Shown here: piece after piece, positions 1 through 7,209 of the stretch | Numbering within the stretch: the stretch's first letter is position 1 | How the letters are laid out: every line of letters starts with the position of its first letter | Source of the DNA: Bacteroidales bacterium | GTDB taxonomy: Bacteria; Bacteroidota; Bacteroidia; Bacteroidales; UBA3663 | Direction of reading: 5' to 3' | NCBI GenBank assembly: GCA_016293065.1 | Contig: JAEDEY010000049.1 | Location: forward strand, 1-15,346 | DNA length: 15,346 nt | The notes under the pieces: model-generated | Told to the model about the DNA's origin: nothing | The model's database searches: none | The model's input: the letters and a program-made list of their open reading frames with translations, nothing else | Translations under genes and position numbers: made by a program

Positions 1-4
1 CTCA

Positions 5-12
5 TATATTTG
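5..12 (+). promoter_or_regulatory. Possible -7 promoter element at the window edge
   Basis: The octamer TATATTTG fits the Bacteroidota -7 consensus TAnnTTTG. Its -33 partner would lie outside the window and cannot be checked. A transcript starting about 7 bases later would run into the 30-codon reading frame at 60-152. The surroundings are AT-rich, so a chance match is quite possible. Confidence 0.25.
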
Positions 13-59
13 ATCAATGCGATTTCATGCCAAACATATAACAGATAATTGCAAAAGAT

Positions 60-152
60 ATGGAAGGATACATCCAGAATAAATACTCCAAACCGATTAA
101 ACGATATGTCCAGACTTTGGACTTGACAGGTATGTTCTATCTTTATGACTGA
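60..152 (+). pseudogene. Short reading frame, possible 5' remnant of an L-rhamnose mutarotase-like gene
   Basis: An ATG at 60 opens a frame of 30 codons ending in TGA at 150-152. Residues 14-22 read KRYVQTLDL. As I recall the DUF718-type L-rhamnose mutarotase-like proteins of Bacteroidota, they begin with this kind of motif (K-R-Y-x-x-T-L-D-L), followed by roughly 100 more residues. Here the resemblance stops after the motif, the frame closes 8 residues later, and I find no continuation in other frames up to 363. A possible -7 element lies upstream at 5-12. The likeliest reading is a decayed gene start left by a deletion. A short independent peptide or chance similarity over nine residues cannot be excluded. 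Confidence 0.25.
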
Positions 153-245
153 TAATTTCTTACCCATAATTAGCAAAAGTCCTATATAATAGGATAATTT
201 GCAAAAATTAAATGGGCAAAATTAGCCTATATCACAATTTTTTTT

Positions 246-253
246 TATTTTTG
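246..253 (+). promoter_or_regulatory. Putative gpmI promoter, -7 element
   Basis: TATTTTTG matches the Bacteroidota -7 consensus TAnnTTTG exactly. It directly follows a run of nine T residues (238-246). No convincing TTG occurs at the -33 position; the correctly spaced triplet is TAG (223-225). A start about 7 bases downstream would put the 5' end of the mRNA at about 260, just before the hairpin at 261-285, with a leader of about 100 bases before the gpmI ATG. Confidence 0.45.
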
Positions 254-260
254 CATTTCA

Positions 261-285
261 AAGAGATTGGTTCGCCAATCCTCTT
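261..285 (+). other. Hairpin with TTCG tetraloop at the predicted 5' end of the gpmI mRNA
   Basis: Bases 265-270 (GATTGG) pair perfectly with 275-280 (CCAATC) around a TTCG tetraloop. Past a single bulged C (281), 261-264 (AAGA) pair with 282-285 (TCTT), giving 10 pairs in all. The hairpin begins within a base or two of the transcription start predicted from the -7 element at 246-253. It has no following T-run on the + strand, and on the - strand an A-rich run follows, so it is not a standard terminator in either direction. A 5'-terminal mRNA stabilising stem is a reasonable inference. Confidence 0.4.
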
Positions 286-363
286 GCATTAGGCGTGAAT
301 CAAAAAAGGGAATTTTATAATCTCAGTAATAAGATCAATTTTAATACAAAACCAATAAGAAAT

Positions 364-1890
364 ATGTCTAAGAAAGCATTATTGCTCATCCTCGATGGTT
401 GGGGATGTGGCGACAAAACCAAGTCAGATGTTATCTCATCAACTCCAACCCCATATTGGGACAGCCTCATAGCCAACTACCCTCACTCACAGCTCCGCAC
501 CGACGGCCTCAATGTAGGTTTGCCTGACGGACAGATGGGCAACTCTGAGGTAGGTCACATGAACATTGGCGGTGGCCGTATCGTATATCAGGATCTTGTC
601 AAGATCAACATGGCTTGCGAGGACGGTTCGATTGCCAAGAACAAGGAGATCGTTGGCGCATTCGAGAACGCAAAGAAGGGAGGCAGCATCCACTTCATGG
701 GTCTTACTTCTACTGGTGGCGTTCACTCTTCACTTGCTCACCTTCTCAAGCTTGTTGACCTCGCAAAGGAATATGGCCTTGAGGGTCGCACTTTCCTCCA
801 CTGCTTCATGGACGGCCGCGATACCGACCCACGTTCGGGCAAGGGCTTCATCGAGACTGTTGCCAACCACTGCAAAGAAGTTGGCTGTGGCGAGATCGCT
901 TCAATCACAGGACGTTTCTATGCAATGGATCGAGACAAGCGTTGGGATCGTATCAAGAAGGCATACGACCAGCTCACAGCAGGTGTAGGCTCTCAGTATT
1001 CTTGCCCGGTTCAGGCAATGCAGGACAGCTACGATGCTGGCGTTACTGACGAGTTCGTTGAGCCATGCGTATTGGCAAAGGACGGTAAGGCCGTAGGTAC
1101 TATCCAGCCAAACGACACAGTTATCTTCTTCAACTACCGCAACGACCGTGCCAAGGAAATCACTTCTGTACTCACTCAAGAGGATATGCCAGCTGAAGGC
1201 ATGAAGACAATGCCTCTCTACTACTGCACAATGACTCCATACGATGCTAAGTTCACTGGCCTCCACATCCTCTTCCCTAAGGAGAATGTCGAGAACACCC
1301 TTGGCGAAATCGTGAGCAACGCTGGCAAGAAGCAGCTCCGTATCGCTGAGACAGAGAAGTATGCTCACGTTACTTTCTTCTTCAATGGCGGTCGCGAGGC
1401 TGAATACGAAGGAGAAGATCGCGTGCTTGTTCCTTCTCCAAAGGTTGCAACCTACGACCTTCAGCCAGAGATGAGCGCACTCATCGTCAAGGACAAGCTC
1501 GTAGAGGCAATCAAGACTCAGAAGTACGACTTCATCGCTTGTAACTTCGCAAACGGCGATATGGTTGGCCACACAGGTATCTATGCTGCCATCCAGAAGG
1601 CAGTCGAGACAATCGACATCTGCTGCCACGACGTATGCGAGGCTGCCAAGGAGAACGGCTATGAGGTAATCATCATTGCTGACCACGGTAATGCAGACTT
1701 CGCTGTCAATGCCGATGGCACTCCAAACACAGCACACTCGCTCAACCCAGTACCTTGTGTCTATGTAACCGACAACAAGAATGCAAAGGTTGCCGATGGC
1801 AAGCTCTGTGACGTTGCTCCTACTATCCTCAGCATCATGGGCATCGCTCAGCCAGCTGAGATGACAGGCAAGAATCTCATTTCTCTCTAA
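364..1890 (+). CDS. gpmI: 2,3-bisphosphoglycerate-independent phosphoglycerate mutase
   Basis: This cytoplasmic glycolytic and gluconeogenic enzyme interconverts 3-phosphoglycerate and 2-phosphoglycerate using two metal ions (usually manganese). The product has 508 residues, the normal size for the family. Metal and catalytic motifs are in place: LILDGWG near the N-terminus (Asp11), the phosphorylated serine in GNSEVGH (Ser61), GRDTDP, GDMVGH (about 398-403) and ADHGNAD (Asp440-His441). I chose the ATG at 364 because the family begins at MSKKALLLILDGWG; a GTG at 295 would add 23 unrelated residues. An A-rich stretch rather than a Shine-Dalgarno sequence precedes the start, as is normal in this phylum. 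The gene has its own leader and a strong hairpin after the stop, so it is probably transcribed alone. Confidence 0.97.
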   Translation: MSKKALLLILDGWGCGDKTKSDVISSTPTPYWDSLIANYPHSQLRTDGLNVGLPDGQMGNSEVGHMNIGGGRIVYQDLVKINMACEDGSIAKNKEIVGAFENAKKGGSIHFMGLTSTGGVHSSLAHLLKLVDLAKEYGLEGRTFLHCFMDGRDTDPRSGKGFIETVANHCKEVGCGEIASITGRFYAMDRDKRWDRIKKAYDQLTAGVGSQYSCPVQAMQDSYDAGVTDEFVEPCVLAKDGKAVGTIQPNDTVIFFNYRNDRAKEITSVLTQEDMPAEGMKTMPLYYCTMTPYDAKFTGLHILFPKENVENTLGEIVSNAGKKQLRIAETEKYAHVTFFFNGGREAEYEGEDRVLVPSPKVATYDLQPEMSALIVKDKLVEAIKTQKYDFIACNFANGDMVGHTGIYAAIQKAVETIDICCHDVCEAAKENGYEVIIIADHGNADFAVNADGTPNTAHSLNPVPCVYVTDNKNAKVADGKLCDVAPTILSIMGIAQPAEMTGKNLISL

Positions 1891-1900
1891 GAGATAATTC

Positions 1901-1934
1901 TAATGTCGGGTGCCAGCCTCGGCATCCGGCATTA
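1901..1934 (+). terminator. Intrinsic terminator hairpin after gpmI
   Basis: Bases 1901-1914 pair with 1921-1934 in an uninterrupted 14-pair stem (two G-T pairs) around the six-base loop AGCCTC. It starts 10 bases after the gpmI stop codon. Only a weak pyrimidine-rich tract (TTACCTTTCT) follows, so termination may be less than complete, but such a long stem at this position is best explained as a terminator. Confidence 0.75.
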
Positions 1935-1991
1935 TTACCTTTCTATCTGCTCATTTTCTTACCAATATCACACATACACATTCCAACACTA

Positions 1992-2867
1992 ATGGAAAAA
2001 ATCATTACTGAAATCACCCCTCTTGAAAAGAAAGACTGCTTTTACCTCGTTGACCGCAACAAGGAAAGTTTCACCTATCCTATCCATAAGCATGAGGAAA
2101 TCGAACTGAACTTTGTGGAGAACTGTTCAGGAGCACGTCGCATCGTTGGCGACTCTATTGAGATTCTTGGACAATATGACCTTGCCCTCATTGGCAGCAA
2201 TCTCGAACATACTTGGGAACAGAATGTGTGTCAGGAACAGAAGGTTCGCGAGATTACCATTCAGTTTGAACCCGACCTCTTTGGCGACACTCTCTTGAGC
2301 AAAAGCCAGATGAAGAGCATACAGCAACTGCTCGAGAACTCGAAGAATGGAATTGCCTTTGGCATCGCTGCCATCATGCGCATTTACACTCGTCTCGACG
2401 AAATCACAAAGACACAACCAGGCTTCTATCGCGTCATCAAATTGCTCGAAATACTATACGAACTGTCTATCGACAACGACTACCGAAAGTTGGCAAGCAG
2501 CTCGTTTGCCAATGTGCAGGTTTCTACCGAAAGCCGTCGTGTTCGCAAGGTTGAGGAGTATATCGACACCAACTTCAAGCAGGAAGTGCGTCTGCAGACT
2601 CTTGCCGATCTGGCAGGTATGACGGCTTCTGCTTTCAGCCGTTTCTTCAAACTTCGCACAGGAAAGACCGTCCAGGAATACATCATCGACGTGCGCATCG
2701 GTCATGCTGCCCGCGAACTTGTCGATAGTTCTATGTCGATTGCCGAGATTTGCATCGATTGTGGATTCAACAATATCAGCAATTTCAACCGTATCTTCAA
2801 GAAAAAGAAAGGCTGCTCGCCATCGCTCTTCCGCGACAACTATTTCAAGAAGAAGGTTATTGTATAA
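1992..2867 (+). CDS. AraC-family transcriptional regulator with N-terminal cupin-like domain
   Basis: This is a DNA-binding transcription factor of 291 residues, probably sensing a small ligand. The N-terminal part (about 15-100) has the beta-rich, histidine-containing pattern of AraC-type cupin sensing domains (YPIHKHEEIELN at 29-40). The C-terminal 100 residues form the paired helix-turn-helix domain. The first helix-turn-helix is around 199-219 (LADLAGM...FSRFFK), the second around 248-272, with the family signature GFNNISNFNRIFKKKKGCSP. The ATG at 1992 is the first start after the gpmI terminator. A near-consensus TACCTTTC (1936-1943) could be its -7 element, but the last base does not fit. 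The gene converges on the GH31 gene with an 18-base gap, so a regulatory link to it is possible but unproven. The ligand and regulon are unknown. Confidence 0.9.
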   Translation: MEKIITEITPLEKKDCFYLVDRNKESFTYPIHKHEEIELNFVENCSGARRIVGDSIEILGQYDLALIGSNLEHTWEQNVCQEQKVREITIQFEPDLFGDTLLSKSQMKSIQQLLENSKNGIAFGIAAIMRIYTRLDEITKTQPGFYRVIKLLEILYELSIDNDYRKLASSSFANVQVSTESRRVRKVEEYIDTNFKQEVRLQTLADLAGMTASAFSRFFKLRTGKTVQEYIIDVRIGHAARELVDSSMSIAEICIDCGFNNISNFNRIFKKKKGCSPSLFRDNYFKKKVIV

Positions 2868-2874
2868 TTACAAT
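2859..2874. terminator. Weak AT-rich hairpin between convergent genes
   Basis: ATTGTA (2859-2864) and TACAAT (2869-2874) can pair in six pairs around a TAAT loop overlapping the stop codon of the AraC-family gene. A T-run (2883-2887) follows nine bases later on the + strand. The stem is short and AT-only except for one G-C pair. It is the only structure seen where the AraC-family and GH31 transcripts meet. Confidence 0.2.
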
Positions 2875-2885
2875 CATCATAGTTT

Positions 2886-5435
2886 TTATTCTTCAGCATT
2901 TTCCGTGTAGGTAACAGTCTCGCCATCACGGATAATGCTTATTTTGTAGGTATGAGGCTTCGACATGCCGTCGAACGAGCCTTGACGAGGATGAATAGTG
3001 AGTTTGTTTGCCTTGTCGTCCCATGAGAATCGCGTGAGCGCATAGGCTCCCGACTCATAGTTGTAGTTGTCGCCTTCGTCTTCATACATTATGTATTCAG
3101 CATCAGCGCCTGCATAAACCAAGATCTCTATCGGTTCATCGTTTTCTTCCATGGCATATTGCTTGACAGGTCCTATCGGGATGATGCTGCCTGCCTTCAC
3201 GAATACCGGAATATGCTCAATATCGACATCAGTCTCGACGGTCTTCCCTCCGTGATAATACGTTGATTTGTGAAAATCATACCATCCGGCTTCTGTTTCA
3301 GGAAGATAGGTCGTGTAGCTGCACACACCAGCCTTGAGCACAGGATTGACGAGCAACGACTTGCCAAACATATATTCGGTCTCGTATTTGAGTGCTTCTG
3401 CATCGTGGGCAAAATCGAAGATTAGCGGACGCATCAATGTGCTGCCTTCGCGCGATACTTCCGAGGCAGCTGAATATATATAAGGAAGAAGACGGTATCT
3501 GAGTTCAAGTTGTGACTTTATTACTTTTTCAGCCAAAGCACCATAGCGCCATGGCTCAGTATCTGACATATAGCCATGAACACGCATCACTGGCAGGAAC
3601 GTCGAACACTCTATCCAACGGAGCAGTCGCTCTATGTAGTCTGGGTCGTCATATTGATTGCCCCATGGACGGAAGAACCCTCCTGCATCATAAGTCCACC
3701 ATGGATGACCGGCAGCCATCAATCCGAGTCCTCCTGCTATCTGCCTGCGCAGGGTCTCCCAGTCATTTCCCACATCGCCCGACCAAAGTGTTGAGCCATA
3801 GCGTTGTATGCCGGGGAATCCGCTGCGGGTGAGTATCATGGCACGACGCTTGGCATCGTCACGACGCAAGCCCTCATAGACGGTCTTGCTCACGAGCAGA
3901 GGATAGACATTTCGAACCTGTTCTCCTGTCAATGTGCCATTGGCGACACGTCGGCCTAAAAGGTCGTCGTTCTCAGGTTCTGTAGCATCCTGCCACCATG
4001 CGTCAATTCCGTGCACGAGCAGTTTCTCACTGAAATTGCGCCAATAAGCATCGGCTGCATCTGGGTTGAAGAAGTCAATCCATGTTGTGCCAGGGATATA
4101 ATACCCCTCAGCCTGCATCTGTTTGCCGAGGTCAGAGCTATCGTCAATCTTCGACCACACCGATAGCATAAGGCGCATGTTCAACTCTTCATGCAGCTCG
4201 CGCGTCAGAGCCGATGGGTCTGGATAATGGTCTTCGTCAAACTTCATTGCATTCCACCCATACTTGCCCCACCATTGCCAATCCTGGACAATGACATCAA
4301 TAGGCAGCTGTTTCTCTCGGAAGATGCGTGCATTGTCGAGTATCTCGGCCGACGAATGATAACGCTCTCGGCAATGAATATAACCCAATGCCCACAAAGG
4401 CATCATTGGAGCATTGCCCGTGAGGTTTCGGTATGTTGCAATCACCTCATCTGCCGAACCAGCAAAGACTGTATAATCTACCATATCTGCCATTGGCGAA
4501 GACAGTGTAGTGGTGTTATCTACCTTGCGCAAGTATATCGTTGGCATATCGCCATTGGTGAGCTCTGACGAAAAGGAATGCAAGCCTGCAGCCAGCCTTA
4601 CATTGACCGATGTGGTAGGCGGCAGCCAGAGGTTGTTGACGTCGATGACCACACTATCATCAATGACAAGATTATGACGCCTTGCCATTGTCTGCCCGAC
4701 ATCGAGCAACAGGGCATATTCGCCTTCTTCAGCTATCTCGACATCAGCCCTGAAACGGTTACTCTGTCTCACCTCTTTCTTGCTTCCTTCGGTCGAAGTC
4801 ACATCTACTATGTCAATAGCCCCTTCTCCTCCATCACTGAGCATCGCTATCACAGTGTCGGCAGGATTATATTCCACCATTCCATAGTTGTTCCACAAAA
4901 GTCCATAGCCTCGGTTCGAGAGCATCATAGGCATAGCAATCTGGGTGTTGACCTGAGTGAGACGACGGCTGACTCCTCGCAAATTGCCAAGGCCATCCTG
5001 AAACTGCCCCAATCCCGTGATATATTCATCACACGGAGAGTCAAGTACTACACTTGCCTTATATGCCTCAACATCCTGCACCGTTGCAGGCACAAGGTCG
5101 TGCGACTTGATAGTGGTGAGGAGTGTGCCCTTTGCATCGAAAATCTGAACCTCGTTCGTAAGATCCGACACCAGTACCTTCATGTCGCTTGCCACATGTT
5201 CCTCCTGTGATGGATAAAGCCATTGGTCGGGCAAGTCATAGCGATGTTCTTTCTGGAACTGTATGCGCACTGCATTTCGGGCAACAGGAGTCAAGATCAG
5301 CTTGCCATCTGCAAACTGAAGTTCTGTACGAGAAGATATAGTCCTTGGGTCATCTGCACAAGCACATAAAAGACTGCCGACGGCAAAAACACACGACACG
5401 ATTATTCCTAATCGAGAGAATAGCTTATTTTTCAT
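2886..5435 (-). CDS. GH31 family glycoside hydrolase lipoprotein, alpha-xylosidase-like
   Basis: This 849-residue protein should hydrolyse terminal alpha-linked sugars from the non-reducing end; alpha-xylose from xyloglucan fragments is the likeliest substrate. The N-terminus is a lipoprotein signal (hydrophobic segment, then L-C-A-C, lipidated Cys about 26), placing it on a membrane facing the periplasm or cell surface. The GH31 N-terminal beta domain covers about 30-200. A stretch at about 202-311 resembles a PA14-type insertion, as described for xyloglucan alpha-xylosidases. The TIM-barrel follows: IVQDWQWWG (about 382-390), the nucleophile Asp483 in WWQDATEPE, the acid/base Asp554 in WSGDVG, and GHPWWTYDAGG. 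I chose the ATG at 5435 because it begins a good signal peptide; the alternative TTG at 5462 falls inside the predicted promoter. No SusC/SusD genes are adjacent. Substrate specificity is inferred, and alpha-glucosidase remains possible. Confidence 0.9.
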   Translation of the reverse strand: MKNKLFSRLGIIVSCVFAVGSLLCACADDPRTISSRTELQFADGKLILTPVARNAVRIQFQKEHRYDLPDQWLYPSQEEHVASDMKVLVSDLTNEVQIFDAKGTLLTTIKSHDLVPATVQDVEAYKASVVLDSPCDEYITGLGQFQDGLGNLRGVSRRLTQVNTQIAMPMMLSNRGYGLLWNNYGMVEYNPADTVIAMLSDGGEGAIDIVDVTSTEGSKKEVRQSNRFRADVEIAEEGEYALLLDVGQTMARRHNLVIDDSVVIDVNNLWLPPTTSVNVRLAAGLHSFSSELTNGDMPTIYLRKVDNTTTLSSPMADMVDYTVFAGSADEVIATYRNLTGNAPMMPLWALGYIHCRERYHSSAEILDNARIFREKQLPIDVIVQDWQWWGKYGWNAMKFDEDHYPDPSALTRELHEELNMRLMLSVWSKIDDSSDLGKQMQAEGYYIPGTTWIDFFNPDAADAYWRNFSEKLLVHGIDAWWQDATEPENDDLLGRRVANGTLTGEQVRNVYPLLVSKTVYEGLRRDDAKRRAMILTRSGFPGIQRYGSTLWSGDVGNDWETLRRQIAGGLGLMAAGHPWWTYDAGGFFRPWGNQYDDPDYIERLLRWIECSTFLPVMRVHGYMSDTEPWRYGALAEKVIKSQLELRYRLLPYIYSAASEVSREGSTLMRPLIFDFAHDAEALKYETEYMFGKSLLVNPVLKAGVCSYTTYLPETEAGWYDFHKSTYYHGGKTVETDVDIEHIPVFVKAGSIIPIGPVKQYAMEENDEPIEILVYAGADAEYIMYEDEGDNYNYESGAYALTRFSWDDKANKLTIHPRQGSFDGMSKPHTYKISIIRDGETVTYTENAEE

Positions 5436-5459
5436 TGATTGGATTTGGTAATTTGATGG

Positions 5460-5490
5460 CAAATATAGATATATTATGTGAAAACGGCAA
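5460..5490 (-). promoter_or_regulatory. Promoter of the GH31 gene
   Basis: Read on the - strand, TTG (5490-5488), a 20-base spacer, and TATATTTG (5467-5460) match the Bacteroidota -33/-7 arrangement. Transcription would start near 5453, leaving a leader of about 18 bases before the ATG at 5435. This supports that start over the TTG at 5462. Confidence 0.6.
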
Positions 5491-5659
5491 CGGTTGTAAT
5501 AATCATTTTACTCAATATACACTAAAAAATAAAGAATTTGTTTCATTAACGAAAGCGAATGTCCAGTTTTTTCACACCTGTAATTGATGAATTTTGAAAA
5601 GTACACGTTGATAAGTACGACTATTGTTTGCCAAAATATTGATAAATAACACGATAAAC
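5491..5659. other. AT-rich intergenic stretch between divergent promoters
   Basis: This part of the 389-base region between the GH31 and der start codons is AT-rich; 29 of the 100 bases at 5581-5680 are G or C by hand count. I see no gene, strong inverted repeat or known binding site here. AACGGCAACGG at 5484-5494, just at its left edge, is a short tandem repeat overlapping the GH31 -33 element and could be part of an operator, but nothing else supports that. Confidence 0.4.
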
Positions 5660-5690
5660 TTGCTCATTTGCTTCATTCTGCTTATCTTTG
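5660..5690 (+). promoter_or_regulatory. Promoter of der and its structured leader
   Basis: TTG (5660-5662), a 20-base spacer, and TATCTTTG (5683-5690) fit the Bacteroidota promoter consensus. Transcription would start about 7 bases later, near 5697, just before the first base-paired position (5701) of the folded leader. This agreement is independent support for the promoter and for the leader being transcribed as a unit. Confidence 0.7.
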
Positions 5691-5700
5691 CACCCGCAAA

Positions 5701-5799
5701 TCCATCGGATACCTGACCCACGGCAGCAAGTGGCTGGTAAAACAGACCGCGACGGCCTCGCTTACCGGTAACCGCTTCGCCCAAAAACAGGCTGATGGA
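5701..5799 (+). ncRNA. Candidate structured RNA in the 5' leader of der
   Basis: The stretch is 59 percent G+C by hand count, against 29 percent just upstream, and folds into a closed multi-branch shape. Bases 5701-5708 pair with 5792-5799 (eight pairs, one G-T). After a three-base bulge (5709-5711), 5712-5715 (CCTG) pair with 5788-5791 (CAGG). Inside are a small hairpin, 5718-5721 with 5730-5733, and a longer arm, 5734-5740 with 5762-5768 (seven pairs, one G-T). That arm is capped by 5749-5752 with 5758-5761 around a CGGCC loop. A single-stranded CCCAAAAA precedes the closing helix. It does not match any riboswitch I can recall (TPP, cobalamin, SAM, c-di-GMP, preQ1). The remaining 25 bases to the der ATG are A-rich and unstructured. 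It may be a cis-regulatory leader or a small RNA processed from it. No terminator is visible before der. Confidence 0.45.
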
Positions 5800-5824
5800 C
5801 ATAACTTAAAATAAACATACAGAA

Positions 5825-7183
5825 ATGGGAAATTTAGTAGCTATCGTAGGTCGCCCAAATGTGGGTAAATCTACTTTGTTCAATCGCCTGACAGAATCTC
5901 GCACGGCGATTGTGAGTGAGGTCGCTGGCACAACGCGCGACCGTCAGTATGGTCACGTTATCTGGGGTGGCCGTGAGTTTTCATTAGTCGATACCGGAGG
6001 CTGGGTTGTCAACAGCGAGGATATCTTCGAGGAAGAAATCAACAAGCAGGTCGATATTGCTATCGAAGAGGCCGATGTCATTCTTTTCGTCGTCGATATC
6101 AACAATGGCGTGACCGACCTCGACGATCAGGTGGCCAATATCCTGCGTCGCAGCAAGAAGGAAGTGATTGTCATTGCCAACAAAGCCGACAATTACGAGC
6201 AGCACATCTATGCTGCCGAGTTCTACAGTCTCGGTCTTGGCGATCCTTTCATCATCTCTTCTGCCAATGGCTCGGGCACAGGCGATCTGCTCGACGAATG
6301 TGTCAAGCGCTTCAAGAAAGACGATTCATCAGCACTCGAAGACATTCCTAAGTTCGCCATCGTAGGCCGACCAAACGCAGGAAAGTCTTCGATACTCAAT
6401 GCTTTTATGGGCGAGGAACGTCACATCGTAACCGACATCGCAGGCACTACCCGCGACTCTATCTATTCGAAATACGACAAGTTCGGTTTCGCTTTCTATC
6501 TCGTCGATACTGCTGGTATTCGCAAGAAGAACAAGGTGAACGAAGATATCGAGTATTATTCGGTGCTTCGCTCTATCCGTGCCATCGAGAACAGCGATGT
6601 CTGCATCCTCATGATCGATGCGACTCGAGGCATCGAGGCACAGGACATGAATATCTTCTCACTCATCGAGAAGAACCGCAAGGGTCTCGTGGTTTGTGTC
6701 AACAAGTGGGACTTGGTGGCCGACAAGAGCAAGGAGTCTATCCGCTGCTTCGAGAATGCCATCCGCAATCGCTTCGCTCCGTTTGTCGATTTCCCTATCA
6801 TCTTCGCTTCTGCCACCACCAAGCAGCGCATCTACAAGGTAATCGAGACTGCTGTCAAGGTGTATGAGAACCGCAAGCGTGTCATCAAGACAAGCGAGCT
6901 CAACGAGTATATGCTCGATGTGATAGGAGCTTATCCTCCACCAAACAATAAGGGTAAGTTTGTCAAGATCAAGTATGTGACCCAGCTCAAGGCTACTGTC
7001 AGCACCACAGCCGACAAGAGTCACGAGGAAGTCATCTCTGCTCCGAACGTTCCAAGTTTCGCGTTCTTCTGCAATCTTCCCCAGTGGGTCAAAGAACCTT
7101 ATCGCCGTTATCTCGAAAACAAGATCCGAGAAAAGTGGGAGTTTACAGGTACTCCTATCAATATCTTTATGCGCGAGAAATAA
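5825..7183 (+). CDS. der: Ribosome assembly GTPase Der (EngA)
   Basis: Der is an essential cytoplasmic GTPase with two GTP-binding domains in tandem that acts in late maturation of the 50S ribosomal subunit. The 452-residue product shows both domains complete. Domain 1 has GRPNVGKS (9-16), DTGG (56-59) and NKAD (119-122). Domain 2 has GRPNAGKS (181-188), DTAG (228-231) and NKWD (293-296). A KH-like RNA-binding domain covers about the last 100 residues (from about 350). Length is normal for the family. The ATG at 5825 begins directly at the conserved MGNLVAIVGRPN. It is preceded by its own promoter and an unusually structured leader of about 128 bases. It converges on the GH43 gene with a 26-base gap in which no convincing terminator is visible. 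Confidence 0.97.
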   Translation: MGNLVAIVGRPNVGKSTLFNRLTESRTAIVSEVAGTTRDRQYGHVIWGGREFSLVDTGGWVVNSEDIFEEEINKQVDIAIEEADVILFVVDINNGVTDLDDQVANILRRSKKEVIVIANKADNYEQHIYAAEFYSLGLGDPFIISSANGSGTGDLLDECVKRFKKDDSSALEDIPKFAIVGRPNAGKSSILNAFMGEERHIVTDIAGTTRDSIYSKYDKFGFAFYLVDTAGIRKKNKVNEDIEYYSVLRSIRAIENSDVCILMIDATRGIEAQDMNIFSLIEKNRKGLVVCVNKWDLVADKSKESIRCFENAIRNRFAPFVDFPIIFASATTKQRIYKVIETAVKVYENRKRVIKTSELNEYMLDVIGAYPPPNNKGKFVKIKYVTQLKATVSTTADKSHEEVISAPNVPSFAFFCNLPQWVKEPYRRYLENKIREKWEFTGTPINIFMREK

Positions 7184-7209
7184 CAGTATCAGTCCTTAAC
7201 TGTGCTCTA

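Noticed and set aside
31..38. TATGTTTG on the - strand as a promoter for a gene to the left
   Set aside because: No -33 TTG at the proper distance; the nearest candidate gives a 13-base spacer, whereas the clear promoters here have 20.
179..195. Small inverted repeat TCCTAT-ATA-ATAGGA upstream of gpmI
   Set aside because: Only six pairs (plus one G-T), AT-rich, with a three-base loop and no T-run after it. It is expected by chance in DNA of this composition.
295..363. A 23-residue N-terminal extension of GpmI from a GTG
   Set aside because: The residues do not resemble the family, and the conserved N-terminus begins at the ATG at 364.
901..1737. Long antisense frames, such as 278 codons opposite gpmI, 324 opposite thiH (10411-11385), 283 opposite thiC (12273-13124) and 210 opposite GH31 (4578-5210)
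   Set aside because: They mirror the codon pattern of the well-identified genes on the other strand, have no recognisable domains and have no promoters of their own.
5572..5802. A 76-codon frame on the - strand across the der leader, and an open + frame without an ATG over the same stretch
   Set aside because: Both are open mainly because the folded GC-rich segment has few stops. The - frame runs out into AT-rich promoter DNA and ends in a low-complexity tail, and it lies antisense to the der promoter. The RNA fold explains the sequence better, although a database search of the frame would be a fair test.
7183..7203. Inverted repeat ACAGT / ACTGT between der and GH43 as a bidirectional terminator
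   Set aside because: Only five pairs with an 11-base loop and no T-run on either side.
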